This document shows positions 1 to 8,761 of a stretch of 41,760 nt of DNA, piece by piece (positions within the stretch are counted from its first letter, which is position 1; every line of letters starts with the position of its first letter). A model generated the notes under the pieces. The model did no database searches. It saw nothing but the letters and a program-made list of their open reading frames with translations, and was not told where the DNA came from. The DNA comes from Pedosphaera parvula Ellin514. GTDB taxonomy: Bacteria; Verrucomicrobiota; Verrucomicrobiia; Limisphaerales; Pedosphaeraceae. Both the position numbers and the translations under genes were made by a program. The stretch is from positions 1 to 41,760 of the forward strand of contig NZ_ABOX02000057.1 of NCBI RefSeq assembly GCF_000172555.1. Reading direction: 5' to 3'.

Positions 1-2382
1 CAGCTGGCGGTTTCTTTTAAAGACACCACGGGCGCAACACTCGGCGGGACACGCAGTTTTGTTGTCCCAGTTTATAACACAGTGCCAGCCTCGGATGTTG
101 TTACTGGTGTGAATACCAGTGCGCCTGGCTTCAGGATTCTACCGTGGGAATCGGGTATTGAACCCAACCACGTTTATTGGGCCAACGAGCAACTCGCAGG
201 TTTGCACGGGACCAACAATGCGGACTTGAGTGCGGCCACCGACAACGGTTATATCGACTTCACCGGGCTGATCAATTTCAATATCGGCGGCATCAACCAG
301 GGAGGAAGCGGTGATGCGGGTGACTTCCAAACATCCGACTCCTATCCTGACCAGTCGTTCCCTGGAATCCCAGGCGCAAACGGATTGACAGGCGATTCGG
401 CCTTGGAGGCTTTGGCCTTTGTGCGGTTTCAGACTGCGGGTGTTTATCAGATGGGTGTCAATAGTGATGACGGGTTTGCCGTTACTGAAGGGCATAATCC
501 CCAGGATCGTCTCGCCTTGAACCTCGGCCAGTTTGATGGCGGCCGCGGTTCGTCCGATACGATTTTCACCTTTGTGGTGCCAACCGCCGGGACTTATCCA
601 TTCCGGTTGATGTGGTACAATGGCAACGGCGAAGCTGGCAATGGCGCGAACCTCGAGTGGTTCACCGTCCAACCCGATGGGACCAAAGTTCTGATCAACG
701 ATCCGAGCCCGACCAATACCACTGGAGTCACCGCGTTCTATGCCGGACCGGCTCTGCCACCTCATGTCTCCCAAGTCATTCCTTATCCAGGCGCCACGGG
801 CGTCCGGGCTGATATTATCAAGCTGCAACTGATCGATGGCGGTACCCAGGTCAATTCTTCCTCCATTAAACTGCGGATCAATGGCTCGCTGGTTTCTCCA
901 ACTGTGAGCAAATCCGGCAACACCACGACGGTATCGCTCGTGCTGGACCCGAGTCACCTCATGGCTCCGGGCAGCAACACCGCAAGTTTGGTTTGGAGCG
1001 ACAGCGGGGCGCTGACAGCAAGCAACGCCTGGTCGTTTGTGGTGGCACCCTACGTGACCCTCGATGCGGCTTTGAGTTCTTCAGTTGGCTCAGCCGACCT
1101 GACCCAACCTGGATTTGTGCTGAAAGTGACACAATTGGATCCCGCCACCGTTGGTGATTCAGGAGACTCGATTGCCAATCAGTTGGATAGCAGCGAAGGC
1201 GTGCTGGCCGGTCTTTATTTCCCTTGGTATGGTGTCAACGTGGCCGACACCGTGGGTGGCGGCTTCAGTGCCATTCCAGCTGTTACGAACAACCTCTGGT
1301 ATTGGACCAACGCAATTGACTTCAACGTGATCACGTCTCCGGGCGACTTTACCTATAATTATACGCTGCCAGGACTTCCCGGTACGACCGGCTCGGAAAA
1401 TTACTATGCTGCTGGGTTCCAGTCTTACGTGGTATTCCCGACGGCCGGCTTCTACCAGATGGGTGTGAGCAGTGATGATGGATTCCGGGTCAGTGAGGGC
1501 CTGGGTGTCTCACGTCAGGCGCTACATGTGACTGGTCCCGGCATCGATACCGATGTGGCAGCAGTGGCTACCTATGGTGGCACCAGTGGCAACGCAGGCT
1601 ATGGAGCCACCTTGCCTTTAACACCTGTTACCGGTCCTGCAGTATTCGTCCCGGTACCATGTCCGAATCTGCCGGGCGCGGTCAATCTGGCCAACAAAAT
1701 TGGAGTCGCTGATTATGCGAGTTGCGATAGTGGCTTTAACGTCCACGATTTGGCTTACAACCTCCAGACCAACGGGGCACTGGCGGCCATCATCATCAAC
1801 AATCCAAGTTACGGCCTGCCTTTCGTCGGTGACGGTAGCGGCGCCCCGGTGACCATCCCTGTGTTGGTTGTGAACGGTGACTTTGGTCAACGAGACTTCT
1901 GGGTGACGAACTCCGGTCTCGTTGCCAGTATCGGCGCTGATGCGCATATCCGGCTCGGAGAAGCCGATTATGCCAAGGGTATGGGAAGTGTGGACTTCGG
2001 CTTCGTTGTGCCGACAGCGGGGGCTTATCCGATCCGCCTGTTTAATTGGCAAGGCGGCGGCGGCGCCGGCTTGGAGTGGACCAGCATCCAGCCTGGTCTG
2101 ACAGCAGACGGAACTCGCGTGTTGGTGAACGATTCAGCCACGCCTGGTTCGCTGATGGCCTATCGCGCGGTGACTACTCATCCGCATCTCAATTCGCCAG
2201 TCGTTGCCAATGGCAATGTAATGCTCAGCTGGAGCGGTGCGGGCATACTGCAAAAGGCGACTCAATTAAGTCCGGGCAACTGGAGCGATGTTACTCCACA
2301 GCCAGGTGCCTCCAGTTACATAACTCCTTCCGGCGGAACCGCCTTCTACAGGCTGAGAGTGCCCACGCCGGTTGAGCCATAA
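1..2382 (+). CDS. Secreted PA14-like/PA-domain surface protein, 5' truncated
   Basis: The frame is open from base 1 to the stop at 2380-2382, giving 793 residues; the true start lies outside the window. Two PA14-like beta modules can be seen, each with a 'G(V/F)YQMGV.SDDGF.V.EG' signature (near bases 435-500 and 1450-1500) and a later 'FVVPTAG.YP.RL' strand with 'LEW' following. Between the halves of the second module is an insert resembling a protease-associated (PA) domain (about 1630-1960: 'AAIIINNPSYG', 'TIPVLVVNGDFG'). The end is a short beta module with LSWSG and FYRLR, common at the C-terminus of verrucomicrobial secreted proteins. PA14 modules are known in carbohydrate-binding and adhesive proteins; PA domains often sit in secreted hydrolases. 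No catalytic domain is visible in the part present, so binding or substrate presentation is only an inference. Confidence 0.85.
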   Translation, partial: QLAVSFKDTTGATLGGTRSFVVPVYNTVPASDVVTGVNTSAPGFRILPWESGIEPNHVYWANEQLAGLHGTNNADLSAATDNGYIDFTGLINFNIGGINQGGSGDAGDFQTSDSYPDQSFPGIPGANGLTGDSALEALAFVRFQTAGVYQMGVNSDDGFAVTEGHNPQDRLALNLGQFDGGRGSSDTIFTFVVPTAGTYPFRLMWYNGNGEAGNGANLEWFTVQPDGTKVLINDPSPTNTTGVTAFYAGPALPPHVSQVIPYPGATGVRADIIKLQLIDGGTQVNSSSIKLRINGSLVSPTVSKSGNTTTVSLVLDPSHLMAPGSNTASLVWSDSGALTASNAWSFVVAPYVTLDAALSSSVGSADLTQPGFVLKVTQLDPATVGDSGDSIANQLDSSEGVLAGLYFPWYGVNVADTVGGGFSAIPAVTNNLWYWTNAIDFNVITSPGDFTYNYTLPGLPGTTGSENYYAAGFQSYVVFPTAGFYQMGVSSDDGFRVSEGLGVSRQALHVTGPGIDTDVAAVATYGGTSGNAGYGATLPLTPVTGPAVFVPVPCPNLPGAVNLANKIGVADYASCDSGFNVHDLAYNLQTNGALAAIIINNPSYGLPFVGDGSGAPVTIPVLVVNGDFGQRDFWVTNSGLVASIGADAHIRLGEADYAKGMGSVDFGFVVPTAGAYPIRLFNWQGGGGAGLEWTSIQPGLTADGTRVLVNDSATPGSLMAYRAVTTHPHLNSPVVANGNVMLSWSGAGILQKATQLSPGNWSDVTPQPGASSYITPSGGTAFYRLRVPTPVEP

Positions 2383-2402
2383 ATACTGTGTCGTAATTAC
2401 AC

Positions 2403-2438
2403 AAAGAGACCGGGTTTTCGGACCCGGTCTCTTTTTTT
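2403..2438 (+). terminator. Rho-independent terminator after the PA14-like gene
   Basis: A perfect 13-bp stem (2403-2415 with 2422-2434) closes a 6-nt loop, TTTCGG. The 3' arm runs into seven T residues (2432-2438). It begins 20 nt after the stop codon of the plus-strand gene. On the minus strand the U-run is only three bases, so it would be weaker for convergent transcription from fabI. Confidence 0.93.
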
Positions 2439-2511
2439 ACAAGTGGCTTGTTATTTAACACGCCACATTTCTGACAGATGTCCCTGACTAAGAATCAACG
2501 ACTGTCAGGAG

Positions 2512-3282
2512 TTACATTCCCATGATTTGATAGCCGCAGTCGACGTAAAGCACCTGGCCCGTGATGGCCGCGGCACCGTCGCTGGCGAGGAAGGTGCCGG
2601 TGGCGCCGAGTTCGTCAGGCAGAACATTGCGCTTGAGTGGGGCATGCGCTTCGTAATGCTTCAGCATTTCGGTAAAGCCGGAGATGCCACGAGCAGCGAG
2701 AGTGTTCACAGGGCCGGCGCTGATGCAGTTCACGCGCACCTTCTTCGGACCCATATCGTAGGCGAGATAGCGTGTGCTGGCTTCGAGCGCGGCCTTGGCG
2801 ACACCCATCACGTTGTAATGAGGAACCACTTTCTCAGAGCCGTAGTAGGTCATGCCGACAATGCTGCCACCTTCGGTCATGAGCGGTTCGGCAGCGCGGA
2901 CGAGGGCAATCAGGGAATAGGCGCTCACATCATGTGCGACACGGAAAGCTTCCCGGCTGGTATTGATAAATTTTCCTTCGAGAGCGTCCTTGGGGGCAAA
3001 CGCGACAGAGTGGAGCATTAGGTGGAGCTTGCCAAACTTTTGACCCACTTCGGCAAAGACGCGGTCGATATCTTCGTCCTTGGTCACATCGCAAGGCATA
3101 AGCAAGGTGTCGGAGCCGAAAGTGCCGGCGAGTTCCTCGACATTTTCCTTGAGGCGTTCGCCTTGATAAGTGAAGGCAAGTTTGGCTCCGGCTTTGTGCC
3201 AGGCTTGTGCAATGGCCCATGCGATGGAGCGTTTGTTGGCGACACCAAATACGATTCCCAGTTTACCAGCGAGTTGTGACAT
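2512..3282 (-). CDS. fabI: Enoyl-[acyl-carrier-protein] reductase (NADH), FabI
   Basis: 256-residue protein of the usual FabI length. It would reduce trans-2-enoyl-ACP with NAD(P)H in the last step of each fatty-acid elongation cycle, in the cytoplasm. The N-terminus has the FabI version of the Rossmann loop (GVANKRSIAWAIA, residues 13-25). The catalytic residues Tyr146, Tyr156 and Lys163 sit at their standard positions in 'MTYYGSEKVVPHYNVMGVAK', and 'CISAGPVNTLAARGI' is the usual substrate-loop region. The ATG at 3282 is preceded by an A/T-rich leader with no clear Shine-Dalgarno. It follows the MFS gene on the same strand by 92 nt. The ORF is intact. Confidence 0.97.
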   Translation of the reverse strand: MSQLAGKLGIVFGVANKRSIAWAIAQAWHKAGAKLAFTYQGERLKENVEELAGTFGSDTLLMPCDVTKDEDIDRVFAEVGQKFGKLHLMLHSVAFAPKDALEGKFINTSREAFRVAHDVSAYSLIALVRAAEPLMTEGGSIVGMTYYGSEKVVPHYNVMGVAKAALEASTRYLAYDMGPKKVRVNCISAGPVNTLAARGISGFTEMLKHYEAHAPLKRNVLPDELGATGTFLASDGAAAITGQVLYVDCGYQIMGM

Positions 3283-3374
3283 ATAAATGAATGAACATTG
3301 AATGTTTCTGAATTAGCAGTAGGCAAATTTTTTACCGGTGGCAAGGCATAATCCACTGTGGTTGTAGTCGAAAA

Positions 3375-4643
3375 TCATATCTTCCTTGACCGCAACCATA
3401 TCAAAGCGAGCAAACCCACGCCTAATAATGCACTGATTCCGTAGGTGCCGGCGTTGGACTGGCCTTGGAATAAGAAGAGGGTGCTGACGCCAATGGTTGG
3501 TCCGGTGAATACGCCGATGCCGATGGCAGCTTCGTGAATGCCGCCTTTCTTGCCGTTGGATTCTCCGGCATCCATCGAGTAGAACAGTGAGGAATAGTAA
3601 ATCAATCCGACGGCAAGACCGAATATGACCTGTGCGCCGACGAGAAGCCAGATGTGGGAACTGAGCAGGATGCCAATAAAACCAACGATAAGTGCAATAA
3701 ACGCACAGAGCAACCAACCAAAGCGATAGTGCCAGCCAGTCCAGCGCCAGAAGAGAATGAAGGCGCAGAGTCGCACCCAAAACCAAACTGAACAGATGAT
3801 GCCGGCAGAGGCTTCGGATAAGCCCAGACCAGCAGTCAGTTTGGGGATCACGGGCAGAATGCCGTTAATCGCAACGTAGGCAAACGGGTTGGCCAGCCAG
3901 GCGAGGTGGAGAAAGTTTCTCGCCTTGGAAATGGGTCGCGGATTTAGTGCGGGCAGGGGAATGCTTGGTTCAAGCGCTGTTTCCTGCGGAGCGGCTTCGG
4001 CGATCGCGTGCATTTTTTGGAGGCGCGGAAGCAAAAGCAGTTCGATTCCGTGCAAACCGGCAGCCAGCCAGAGTAAAATTTCACCGCCGAACTTTTCGAG
4101 CAAAGCGCCACCAGTCAAATAGGCGATGGCAGCGCCAGTGGCCCAGACGATATTATAGATGCCAGCAGTGCGGGGGAGTCGAGTGGGCGGTTGGTGCTGA
4201 GTGAGGAGTGCCTGAAGGATTGGCCAGGTGAGGCACATGCTGAGTGTCCAGAGAATGAGAACCGGCAGTTCCAGAAACATGGTTGTGCGTGAGTAACCCC
4301 AGAAGTGAGGCAGAAGCGCTCCAATGACGAGCGCCAGACCCATGCCGGAAAAACCAAGTCGCAAGGAAAAGAAATAGCCACGTTTCTGTGCAAATGAACC
4401 GGCCTTGTAAGCCGAGAACATATAAAAGAAACCGTGGAGAGCGGTCAGCATCAGGTTATGCCGGTTCTCGAAACCGAAATGCTGACGCATGTAAAAAAAC
4501 AGGTAGTTAAAATAAAAAGGAGCAGCCAGGCCGTTGAGTGCCTCCAGTGTAAAATAACCGATTCTCAGCCTCCGGCGCAGGCCCGTCAGATCGGGAGGCG
4601 GCGTGCGCGACGTGAGAACAACTTGTTCCGCAGCTTCCAGCAT
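3375..4643 (-). CDS. Major facilitator superfamily (MFS) permease
   Basis: 422-residue hydrophobic protein with about 12 predicted membrane segments and a charged loop in the middle (about residues 205-235), the normal 6+6 layout of MFS carriers. The segment 'SAYKAGSFAQKRGYFFSLRLG' matches the position of the conserved loop between helices 2 and 3. The substrate cannot be read from the sequence. The start codon at 4643 lies one base past the Nudix stop codon (4645), so the two genes are almost certainly cotranscribed and translationally coupled. FabI follows downstream. The N-terminal 25 residues are hydrophilic and could be shorter if a later start is used. Confidence 0.85.
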   Translation of the reverse strand: MLEAAEQVVLTSRTPPPDLTGLRRRLRIGYFTLEALNGLAAPFYFNYLFFYMRQHFGFENRHNLMLTALHGFFYMFSAYKAGSFAQKRGYFFSLRLGFSGMGLALVIGALLPHFWGYSRTTMFLELPVLILWTLSMCLTWPILQALLTQHQPPTRLPRTAGIYNIVWATGAAIAYLTGGALLEKFGGEILLWLAAGLHGIELLLLPRLQKMHAIAEAAPQETALEPSIPLPALNPRPISKARNFLHLAWLANPFAYVAINGILPVIPKLTAGLGLSEASAGIICSVWFWVRLCAFILFWRWTGWHYRFGWLLCAFIALIVGFIGILLSSHIWLLVGAQVIFGLAVGLIYYSSLFYSMDAGESNGKKGGIHEAAIGIGVFTGPTIGVSTLFLFQGQSNAGTYGISALLGVGLLALIWLRSRKI

Positions 4644-4644
4644 C

Positions 4645-5103
4645 TTAGCCCTTGATCTCTTCGATGGCTTTGAGGCAATACCATTTTACCGCGCTGGACA
4701 TTGGCGGTTGGAGAGAATCGAGTTCCTGAGCGGAACACCAGCGGATGTCATGATGCTCGGCTTCGGCCAGGGCGAGGGAATGGGTTTTGGGTCGAGCCCA
4801 ATAAATCATGCCGATATGCTCGTGCGTGTCGCTGATGCGGTGGATGTCGAGAAAACGGGGCGCGATCAAGGCGCGGGTGCCGGGACTGGTGGTTGGCGGG
4901 CGTTCGCCAATGAGTTCCACATCAAGGCCGCTTTCCTCCCTGGCTTCACGCAAAGCGGCGATTTCAGGATCTTCATCCAGTTCAATGTGGCCGCCGAGCG
5001 GGAGCCAGGCGTTGAGCTTGCGATGATGGATCACAAGGATTTTCCCATCATGAACGATAAAAATCGCAACGGTGAAATCTATTTTTTCGTGAATGTGCGC
5101 CAT
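4645..5103 (-). CDS. Nudix hydrolase
   Basis: 152 residues from the ATG at 5103. A complete Nudix box is present at about residues 38-60 (G-x5-E-x7-REA-x-EE-x-GL, in 'GHIELDEDPEIAALREAREE' and onward), with the Glu residues that bind the catalytic metal. Nudix enzymes cleave nucleoside diphosphates linked to another group; the substrate here cannot be predicted. The frame stays open up to a TTG at 5196, but the fold begins right after the ATG at 5103, so the shorter form is preferred, although neither start has a good ribosome binding site. It lies between the FmdB-type gene and the MFS gene on the same strand. Confidence 0.88.
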   Translation of the reverse strand: MAHIHEKIDFTVAIFIVHDGKILVIHHRKLNAWLPLGGHIELDEDPEIAALREAREESGLDVELIGERPPTTSPGTRALIAPRFLDIHRISDTHEHIGMIYWARPKTHSLALAEAEHHDIRWCSAQELDSLQPPMSSAVKWYCLKAIEEIKG

Positions 5104-5199
5104 ATCAAAACCAGCAGAGACTGTGGCGTCAGTCAGACAGGGCGTCAAATACTCGCTGAGAGAAAATATTTGAAAAGATAAACTCTTGCCGGACAAGGA

Positions 5200-5697
5200 T
5201 TAATAATCGTAGAGACCACTGTCGTGAGAGTAGCCGCCCTGGCCACCACTAGGGGCGCCTTCGCCGCCCATGAGGTTTTCAAAAATATCGCCCATGTCCT
5301 CCTCGATTTTTTCGGGGTCTTCACCGGCTTCGAGGCGTTTGATGGCCATATCCATTTCCTTGGGCATGGAACCGGGAGGCATCATTTCCTGCATCTTGCG
5401 CATCATCTGGGCCATATGCTTTGGATTATTCTCGTCCATGTGGGCCATGTCGCGTTCCATTTCATCCATGGCACGAGCAATGCGCGGATCGTCCATGTCC
5501 GGCATGGCTTCGCCCTCGGCACTTGTCGGTGCATCGGAATCCTTCAGCCCGCGGGACATGGCAAAGCGGCTCATCTGCTTCTCCATTTTTTTATTGCCAC
5601 ACTTGGGGCAAACCGGTGAACGGTCGGGATTGATCCGTTTGGATAGAAAGTTGAAAACCGTTCGGCATTTGGGACAGGCAAATTCGTAGATTGGCAT
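5200..5697 (-). CDS. FmdB-type zinc ribbon protein
   Basis: 165 residues. The N-terminus 'MPIYEFACPKCRTVF' and the later 'CPKCGNKKMEK' form the CxxC...CxxC zinc ribbon of the FmdB family. The rest is unusual: a Met- and acidic-rich, probably helical tail with many 'M' and 'E/D' residues (about 60-140) and a Gly-rich, Tyr-ending C-terminus ('GGQGGYSHDSGLYDY'). The start at 5697 is chosen because GGGAG lies 6 nt upstream and MPIYEF is the usual family start; an in-frame upstream Met would add 8 residues. FmdB-like proteins were named from formamidase/amidase loci, but their function is mostly unknown and none is claimed here. Confidence 0.88.
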   Translation of the reverse strand: MPIYEFACPKCRTVFNFLSKRINPDRSPVCPKCGNKKMEKQMSRFAMSRGLKDSDAPTSAEGEAMPDMDDPRIARAMDEMERDMAHMDENNPKHMAQMMRKMQEMMPPGSMPKEMDMAIKRLEAGEDPEKIEEDMGDIFENLMGGEGAPSGGQGGYSHDSGLYDY

Positions 5698-5765
5698 AAT
5701 CGGCTCCCGAATAAATATCACAAATTCATCCAGGTTGCCATTCGGTTTTTATCGTCCTGAGGCGA

Positions 5766-6518
5766 TCAGGCATCGAAGCCGCCATCGATCTTGATGCTTG
5801 CTCCGGTAATGAAAGCAGCTTCCGGACTGGCCAAAAAGGAAACCAAAGCGGCAATCTCGTTCCCATGGCCATAGCGTTTGATGGCCATCAAATCTTTCAA
5901 CTGCGCGGCGAACGCTCCATCCGCGGGATTCATGTCGGTATCGACAGGTCCAGGCTGGATGTTGTTGACCGTAATGCCTCGCGGGCCGAGATCGCGGGCG
6001 AGGCCACGTGTAAAACTTGCCACCGCGCCCTTGGTCAAGGCATAGACGGATCCGCCAGCGAACGGCATGGAATCGCTGTTAACACTGCCAATATTAATGA
6101 TGCGTCCGCCTTCGCCCATGTGTCGGATGGCAGACTGGGTGGCGAGAAAAACTCCTTTTACATTCACGGCAATCAAGCGATCGAAGTCTTCGATTTTGAA
6201 TTCGTCGATGGGAGCCATCGCGAAAAGCCCGGCGTTGTTCACCAGGATGTCGAGACGGCCAAAGGCTTTTACGGTCCCGGCGACAGCTTTGTTTACGGCT
6301 TCGGCATCGGCGCTGTCAGCGCGTATTGCGAGGACTTTTCCACCTGTGACTTCAATGGCGCGCACCACTTCATCAGCTTTTTGCGGTGAGCTGGTGTAAG
6401 TGATTGCCACGCTTGCGCCATCGTCAGCGAGGCCTTTTGCTATCGCTGCGCCGATGCCGCGAGAGGCGCCTGTGACCAAGGCGACTTTGCCCGTGAGTTT
6501 CTTTGTATCTGTGCTCAT
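5766..6518 (-). CDS. Short-chain dehydrogenase/reductase (SDR), third of three
   Basis: 250-residue classical SDR. It has the TGASRGIG cofactor loop near residue 16, NNAG near 93, an active-site Ser in 'INIGSVNS', and the catalytic YxxxK in 'YALTKGAV'. It ends with the standard 'ITGASIKIDGGFDA'. Classical SDRs oxidise or reduce alcohols and carbonyls with NAD(P)(H); the substrate is unknown. The N-terminal sequence MSTDTKKLTGKVALVTGAS closely resembles that of the SDR at 7449-8210, so this gene is probably a tandem duplicate. It is last in the Rrf2-SDR-SDR-SDR array, after a 114-nt gap in which I see no copy of the Rrf2-associated dyad. Confidence 0.93.
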   Translation of the reverse strand: MSTDTKKLTGKVALVTGASRGIGAAIAKGLADDGASVAITYTSSPQKADEVVRAIEVTGGKVLAIRADSADAEAVNKAVAGTVKAFGRLDILVNNAGLFAMAPIDEFKIEDFDRLIAVNVKGVFLATQSAIRHMGEGGRIINIGSVNSDSMPFAGGSVYALTKGAVASFTRGLARDLGPRGITVNNIQPGPVDTDMNPADGAFAAQLKDLMAIKRYGHGNEIAALVSFLASPEAAFITGASIKIDGGFDA

Positions 6519-6632
6519 AGTGTTCTTTGGTTGTTAAATTTTCCTGATGTTTGTTTGATTCCGACGAATAGCGTGACGTTGGCCGCTCCGATACCGCAAA
6601 CTTCTCATCGAAACGGTGGTAACTCAAATGAA

Positions 6633-7394
6633 TTAGATCTGTGCGGCACCGCCATCGACGAACAATTCGACACCATTGACAAAGCTGCTGTCGTCCGAGG
6701 CGAGGAATGAGGCGACTTTGGCGACCTCGTCGGGATCGCCCAGACGTCCCAAGGGTACGGAAGCAATCATGGCATTCTTGAATTGCCTGTCTTGTTCCTC
6801 CGTTTGCGTCAAGCCGCTCAGTCCCGGCGTGTTGATGGGGCCGGGGCTGATGGCGTTGACGCGGATCTTGCGCTGTTTCAGATCCAGAATCCAGCAGCGG
6901 GCAAAGGAGCGAATGGCGGCCTTGGTGGCGCTATAGACGCTGAAGGCTTCGTTGCCCGTGGAGGCGGTCGTGGAAGCGTTTAGGATTACTGAACCACCGT
7001 CACGAAGCAGCGAGAGAGCTTTTTGCACCGTGAAGAGCGTTCCTTTGACGTTCGTGTTGAAGGTCTTGTCGAAGTGCTCTTCCGTAATGGAGCCGAGCGG
7101 GGCGAATTCTCCAAGGCCGGCATTCGCAAAGAGAATGTCGATGTGGCCTTTCTCCTTTTTCACTGTGGCATAAAGCCGATCGAGGTCGGCGAGCTTGGAG
7201 ATGTCGCCTTGAACGGCAGTGACATTGTTGCCAATTTCCTTTGCGGCCGCCTCGAGTTCATTTTGGCGACGACCCGTGATGAAGACGTAGGCTCCTTCGG
7301 CGGCGAAGCGTTTGGCGGTGGCAAGACCGATCCCGCTGTTACCACCGGTAACAACAGCAACCTTGCCTGCCAGTTTTTGTGCGTTGATGCTCAT
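6633..7394 (-). CDS. Short-chain dehydrogenase/reductase (SDR), second of three
   Basis: 253 residues from the ATG at 7394; an alternative ATG two codons upstream (7400) exists. The 7394 start is preferred because the neighbouring paralogues also begin MS-x-x-x-K-L-x-GKVA, and because a GAAAGA stretch is then better spaced. The protein has TGGNSGIG (cofactor loop), a NAG variant 'FANAGLGEF', the catalytic Ser region 'LNASTTAS', and '[13 protein letters not shown]' with Tyr and Lys. '[10 protein letters not shown]' after the second strand suggests NADP(H) preference, which is an inference. It is 54 nt downstream of the first SDR and probably in one transcript. Confidence 0.93.
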   Translation of the reverse strand: MSINAQKLAGKVAVVTGGNSGIGLATAKRFAAEGAYVFITGRRQNELEAAAKEIGNNVTAVQGDISKLADLDRLYATVKKEKGHIDILFANAGLGEFAPLGSITEEHFDKTFNTNVKGTLFTVQKALSLLRDGGSVILNASTTASTGNEAFSVYSATKAAIRSFARCWILDLKQRKIRVNAISPGPINTPGLSGLTQTEEQDRQFKNAMIASVPLGRLGDPDEVAKVASFLASDDSSFVNGVELFVDGGAAQI

Positions 7395-7448
7395 AAACAT
7401 TTCTTTCGCTTTGATGATGTGCGGGGCGCTGGTTGAGCCCGCTTCAAA

Positions 7449-8210
7449 TCAGCGCAGGCCTCCTGAAATCACGAGCGTTTCGCCGGTCATGTATTTGGAG
7501 TCCGAAGATGCGAGATAGACGGCTGTCGGAGCGATGTCATCTGTCTGGCCGATGCGACCGAGCGGGGCTTGTGCTTCAATTTGTTTGCGAAACTCACCTT
7601 CAGCAAATCCAGCCGCGTGCACTCCCTCCGTTTCAATCATTCCAGGGTTGATCGCATTGACACGGATTTTACGCGGTCCCAGTTCCTTGGCGAGGACCCG
7701 GGTGATTGCATCCACGGCCGCTTTAGTGCCCGTGTAAACGGCTGTATTGGGTGGGGTAAATGTGCTGGCAGTGGAACTGATATTAATGATGCTGCCGCCC
7801 TCTGGACCAAACTGCTTCACTGCTGCTTGCGTGGTGAGGAGTAGGCCGAGGACATTCAGATTAAACATTTTGTTAAAATTCACTTCGGTGATTTCTTCAA
7901 GGGGAGCGAATTCGTAAACGCCTGCGTTATTGACCAGAATGTCGAGTCGGCCAAATTTGGTTTTGGTTTCAGCGAAGAGACGTTCGATATCCGCTTTTTT
8001 GGAGACGTCTCCCTGAACAGCGACTGCCTTTCCGCCTTTTTGGGTAATCTCATCGACCACCCGGTCGGCGCCTGCTTTGCTGGAAGAATAGTTAACGACG
8101 ACGGCAGCACCTTCAGCGGCGAGCTGTTTGGCGATGCCGGCGCCAATGCCCTTGGATGCCCCGGTGACGACTGCGACTTTGCCTGCGAGTTTTTGTGTTG
8201 GAGTGCTCAT
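7449..8210 (-). CDS. Short-chain dehydrogenase/reductase (SDR), first of three
   Basis: 253-residue classical SDR with TGASKGIG near residue 16, NNAG near 93, the catalytic Ser in 'INISSTAS' and Tyr/Lys in 'YTGTKAAV'. It is the first dehydrogenase after the Rrf2 regulator on the same strand. The 129-nt gap between them holds a copy of the dyad that also lies in front of the regulator (8305-8327, 95-117 nt upstream of this start), so the gene is a likely direct target. The leader just before the ATG is A-rich with no Shine-Dalgarno. The substrate is unknown. Enzymes of this type beside redox- or electrophile-sensing Rrf2 regulators often have detoxifying roles, but that is inference. Confidence 0.93.
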   Translation of the reverse strand: MSTPTQKLAGKVAVVTGASKGIGAGIAKQLAAEGAAVVVNYSSSKAGADRVVDEITQKGGKAVAVQGDVSKKADIERLFAETKTKFGRLDILVNNAGVYEFAPLEEITEVNFNKMFNLNVLGLLLTTQAAVKQFGPEGGSIINISSTASTFTPPNTAVYTGTKAAVDAITRVLAKELGPRKIRVNAINPGMIETEGVHAAGFAEGEFRKQIEAQAPLGRIGQTDDIAPTAVYLASSDSKYMTGETLVISGGLR

Positions 8211-8304
8211 TTTGTTTTTTTTGTTTCGGTAATGATTTTGGATTGTTGTTAGTTGGATGAAATCGTTTTCGAACCTCTTGTCTCGTTAGAATAGCGCATT
8301 TAAT

Positions 8305-8327
8305 TGTGATTGTAAAAGTAACAGTTA
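8305..8327 (-). promoter_or_regulatory. Candidate Rrf2-family operator upstream of the SDR operon
   Basis: The plus-strand sequence matches TGTGAYTGTAAWAGTAACAG plus three bases and is identical at 20 of 23 positions to the site at 8762-8784. The core is a partial dyad, (A/T)TTGT-N7-ACAGT. It lies 95-117 nt upstream of the first SDR start, a reasonable place for an operator. Binding by the adjacent Rrf2 protein is an inference from the duplication of the site at exactly these two positions. Confidence 0.65.
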
Positions 8328-8339
8328 TAAGCAAAAAAA

Positions 8340-8759
8340 TTATTTTCTTTTCAGGTCGGAAATGACGTCAGCCAGCGTGATTTTGGCGAGGCTGTTTTCC
8401 AGGGATTGTTGGGTTTTATGCAAAACGCCTTCCAGTGAGGATTTGATTTGGCAACTGACGGGACAGGGCTTTTGGGCGTTATATTTGTGAATCGCAAAGG
8501 CTTTGGGAGCATCGACCGCCTGGTAAACTTCCAGCAGGGTAATGTTGGCTGGATCGCGGGCGAGACAGCAGGCCCCGGTCTTGCCAGTCGTGGTATGAAC
8601 CAGCCTGGCCTTGGAAAGCTTGGCCAGAATTCTTCGCACAAAGCTGGGACTGGTGTTCACGCTGTGAGCGAGCGTGCTGGACGTGACGTTCCCGCCGCAC
8701 CGATATCCCAGCCCGGCCAGGATATGTACTGCAATCGAGAACTGTGTGTTCACTGCCAT
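8340..8759 (-). CDS. Rrf2 family transcriptional regulator (YwnA-like)
   Basis: 139 residues from the ATG at 8757-8759. The N-terminal winged helix-turn-helix is typical of Rrf2 ('QFSIAVHILAGL', then 'VNTSPSFVRRILAKLSKARLV' as recognition region), followed by 'ITLLEVYQAVDAPKAFAIHK' and a CP-containing loop. Cysteines are at 21, 64, 65, 99 and 103. They are not spaced like the IscR iron-sulfur ligands, but the 'CPVSCQI' region resembles the 'CPVG.NIQ' segment of YwnA-like members. Starting from the upstream TTG would place the operator-like dyad inside the gene, so the shorter form is chosen. It is probably an autoregulated repressor of the downstream SDR genes, which is inferred from the two shared dyads. 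Confidence 0.9.
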   Translation of the reverse strand: MAVNTQFSIAVHILAGLGYRCGGNVTSSTLAHSVNTSPSFVRRILAKLSKARLVHTTTGKTGACCLARDPANITLLEVYQAVDAPKAFAIHKYNAQKPCPVSCQIKSSLEGVLHKTQQSLENSLAKITLADVISDLKRK

Positions 8760-8761
8760 AC

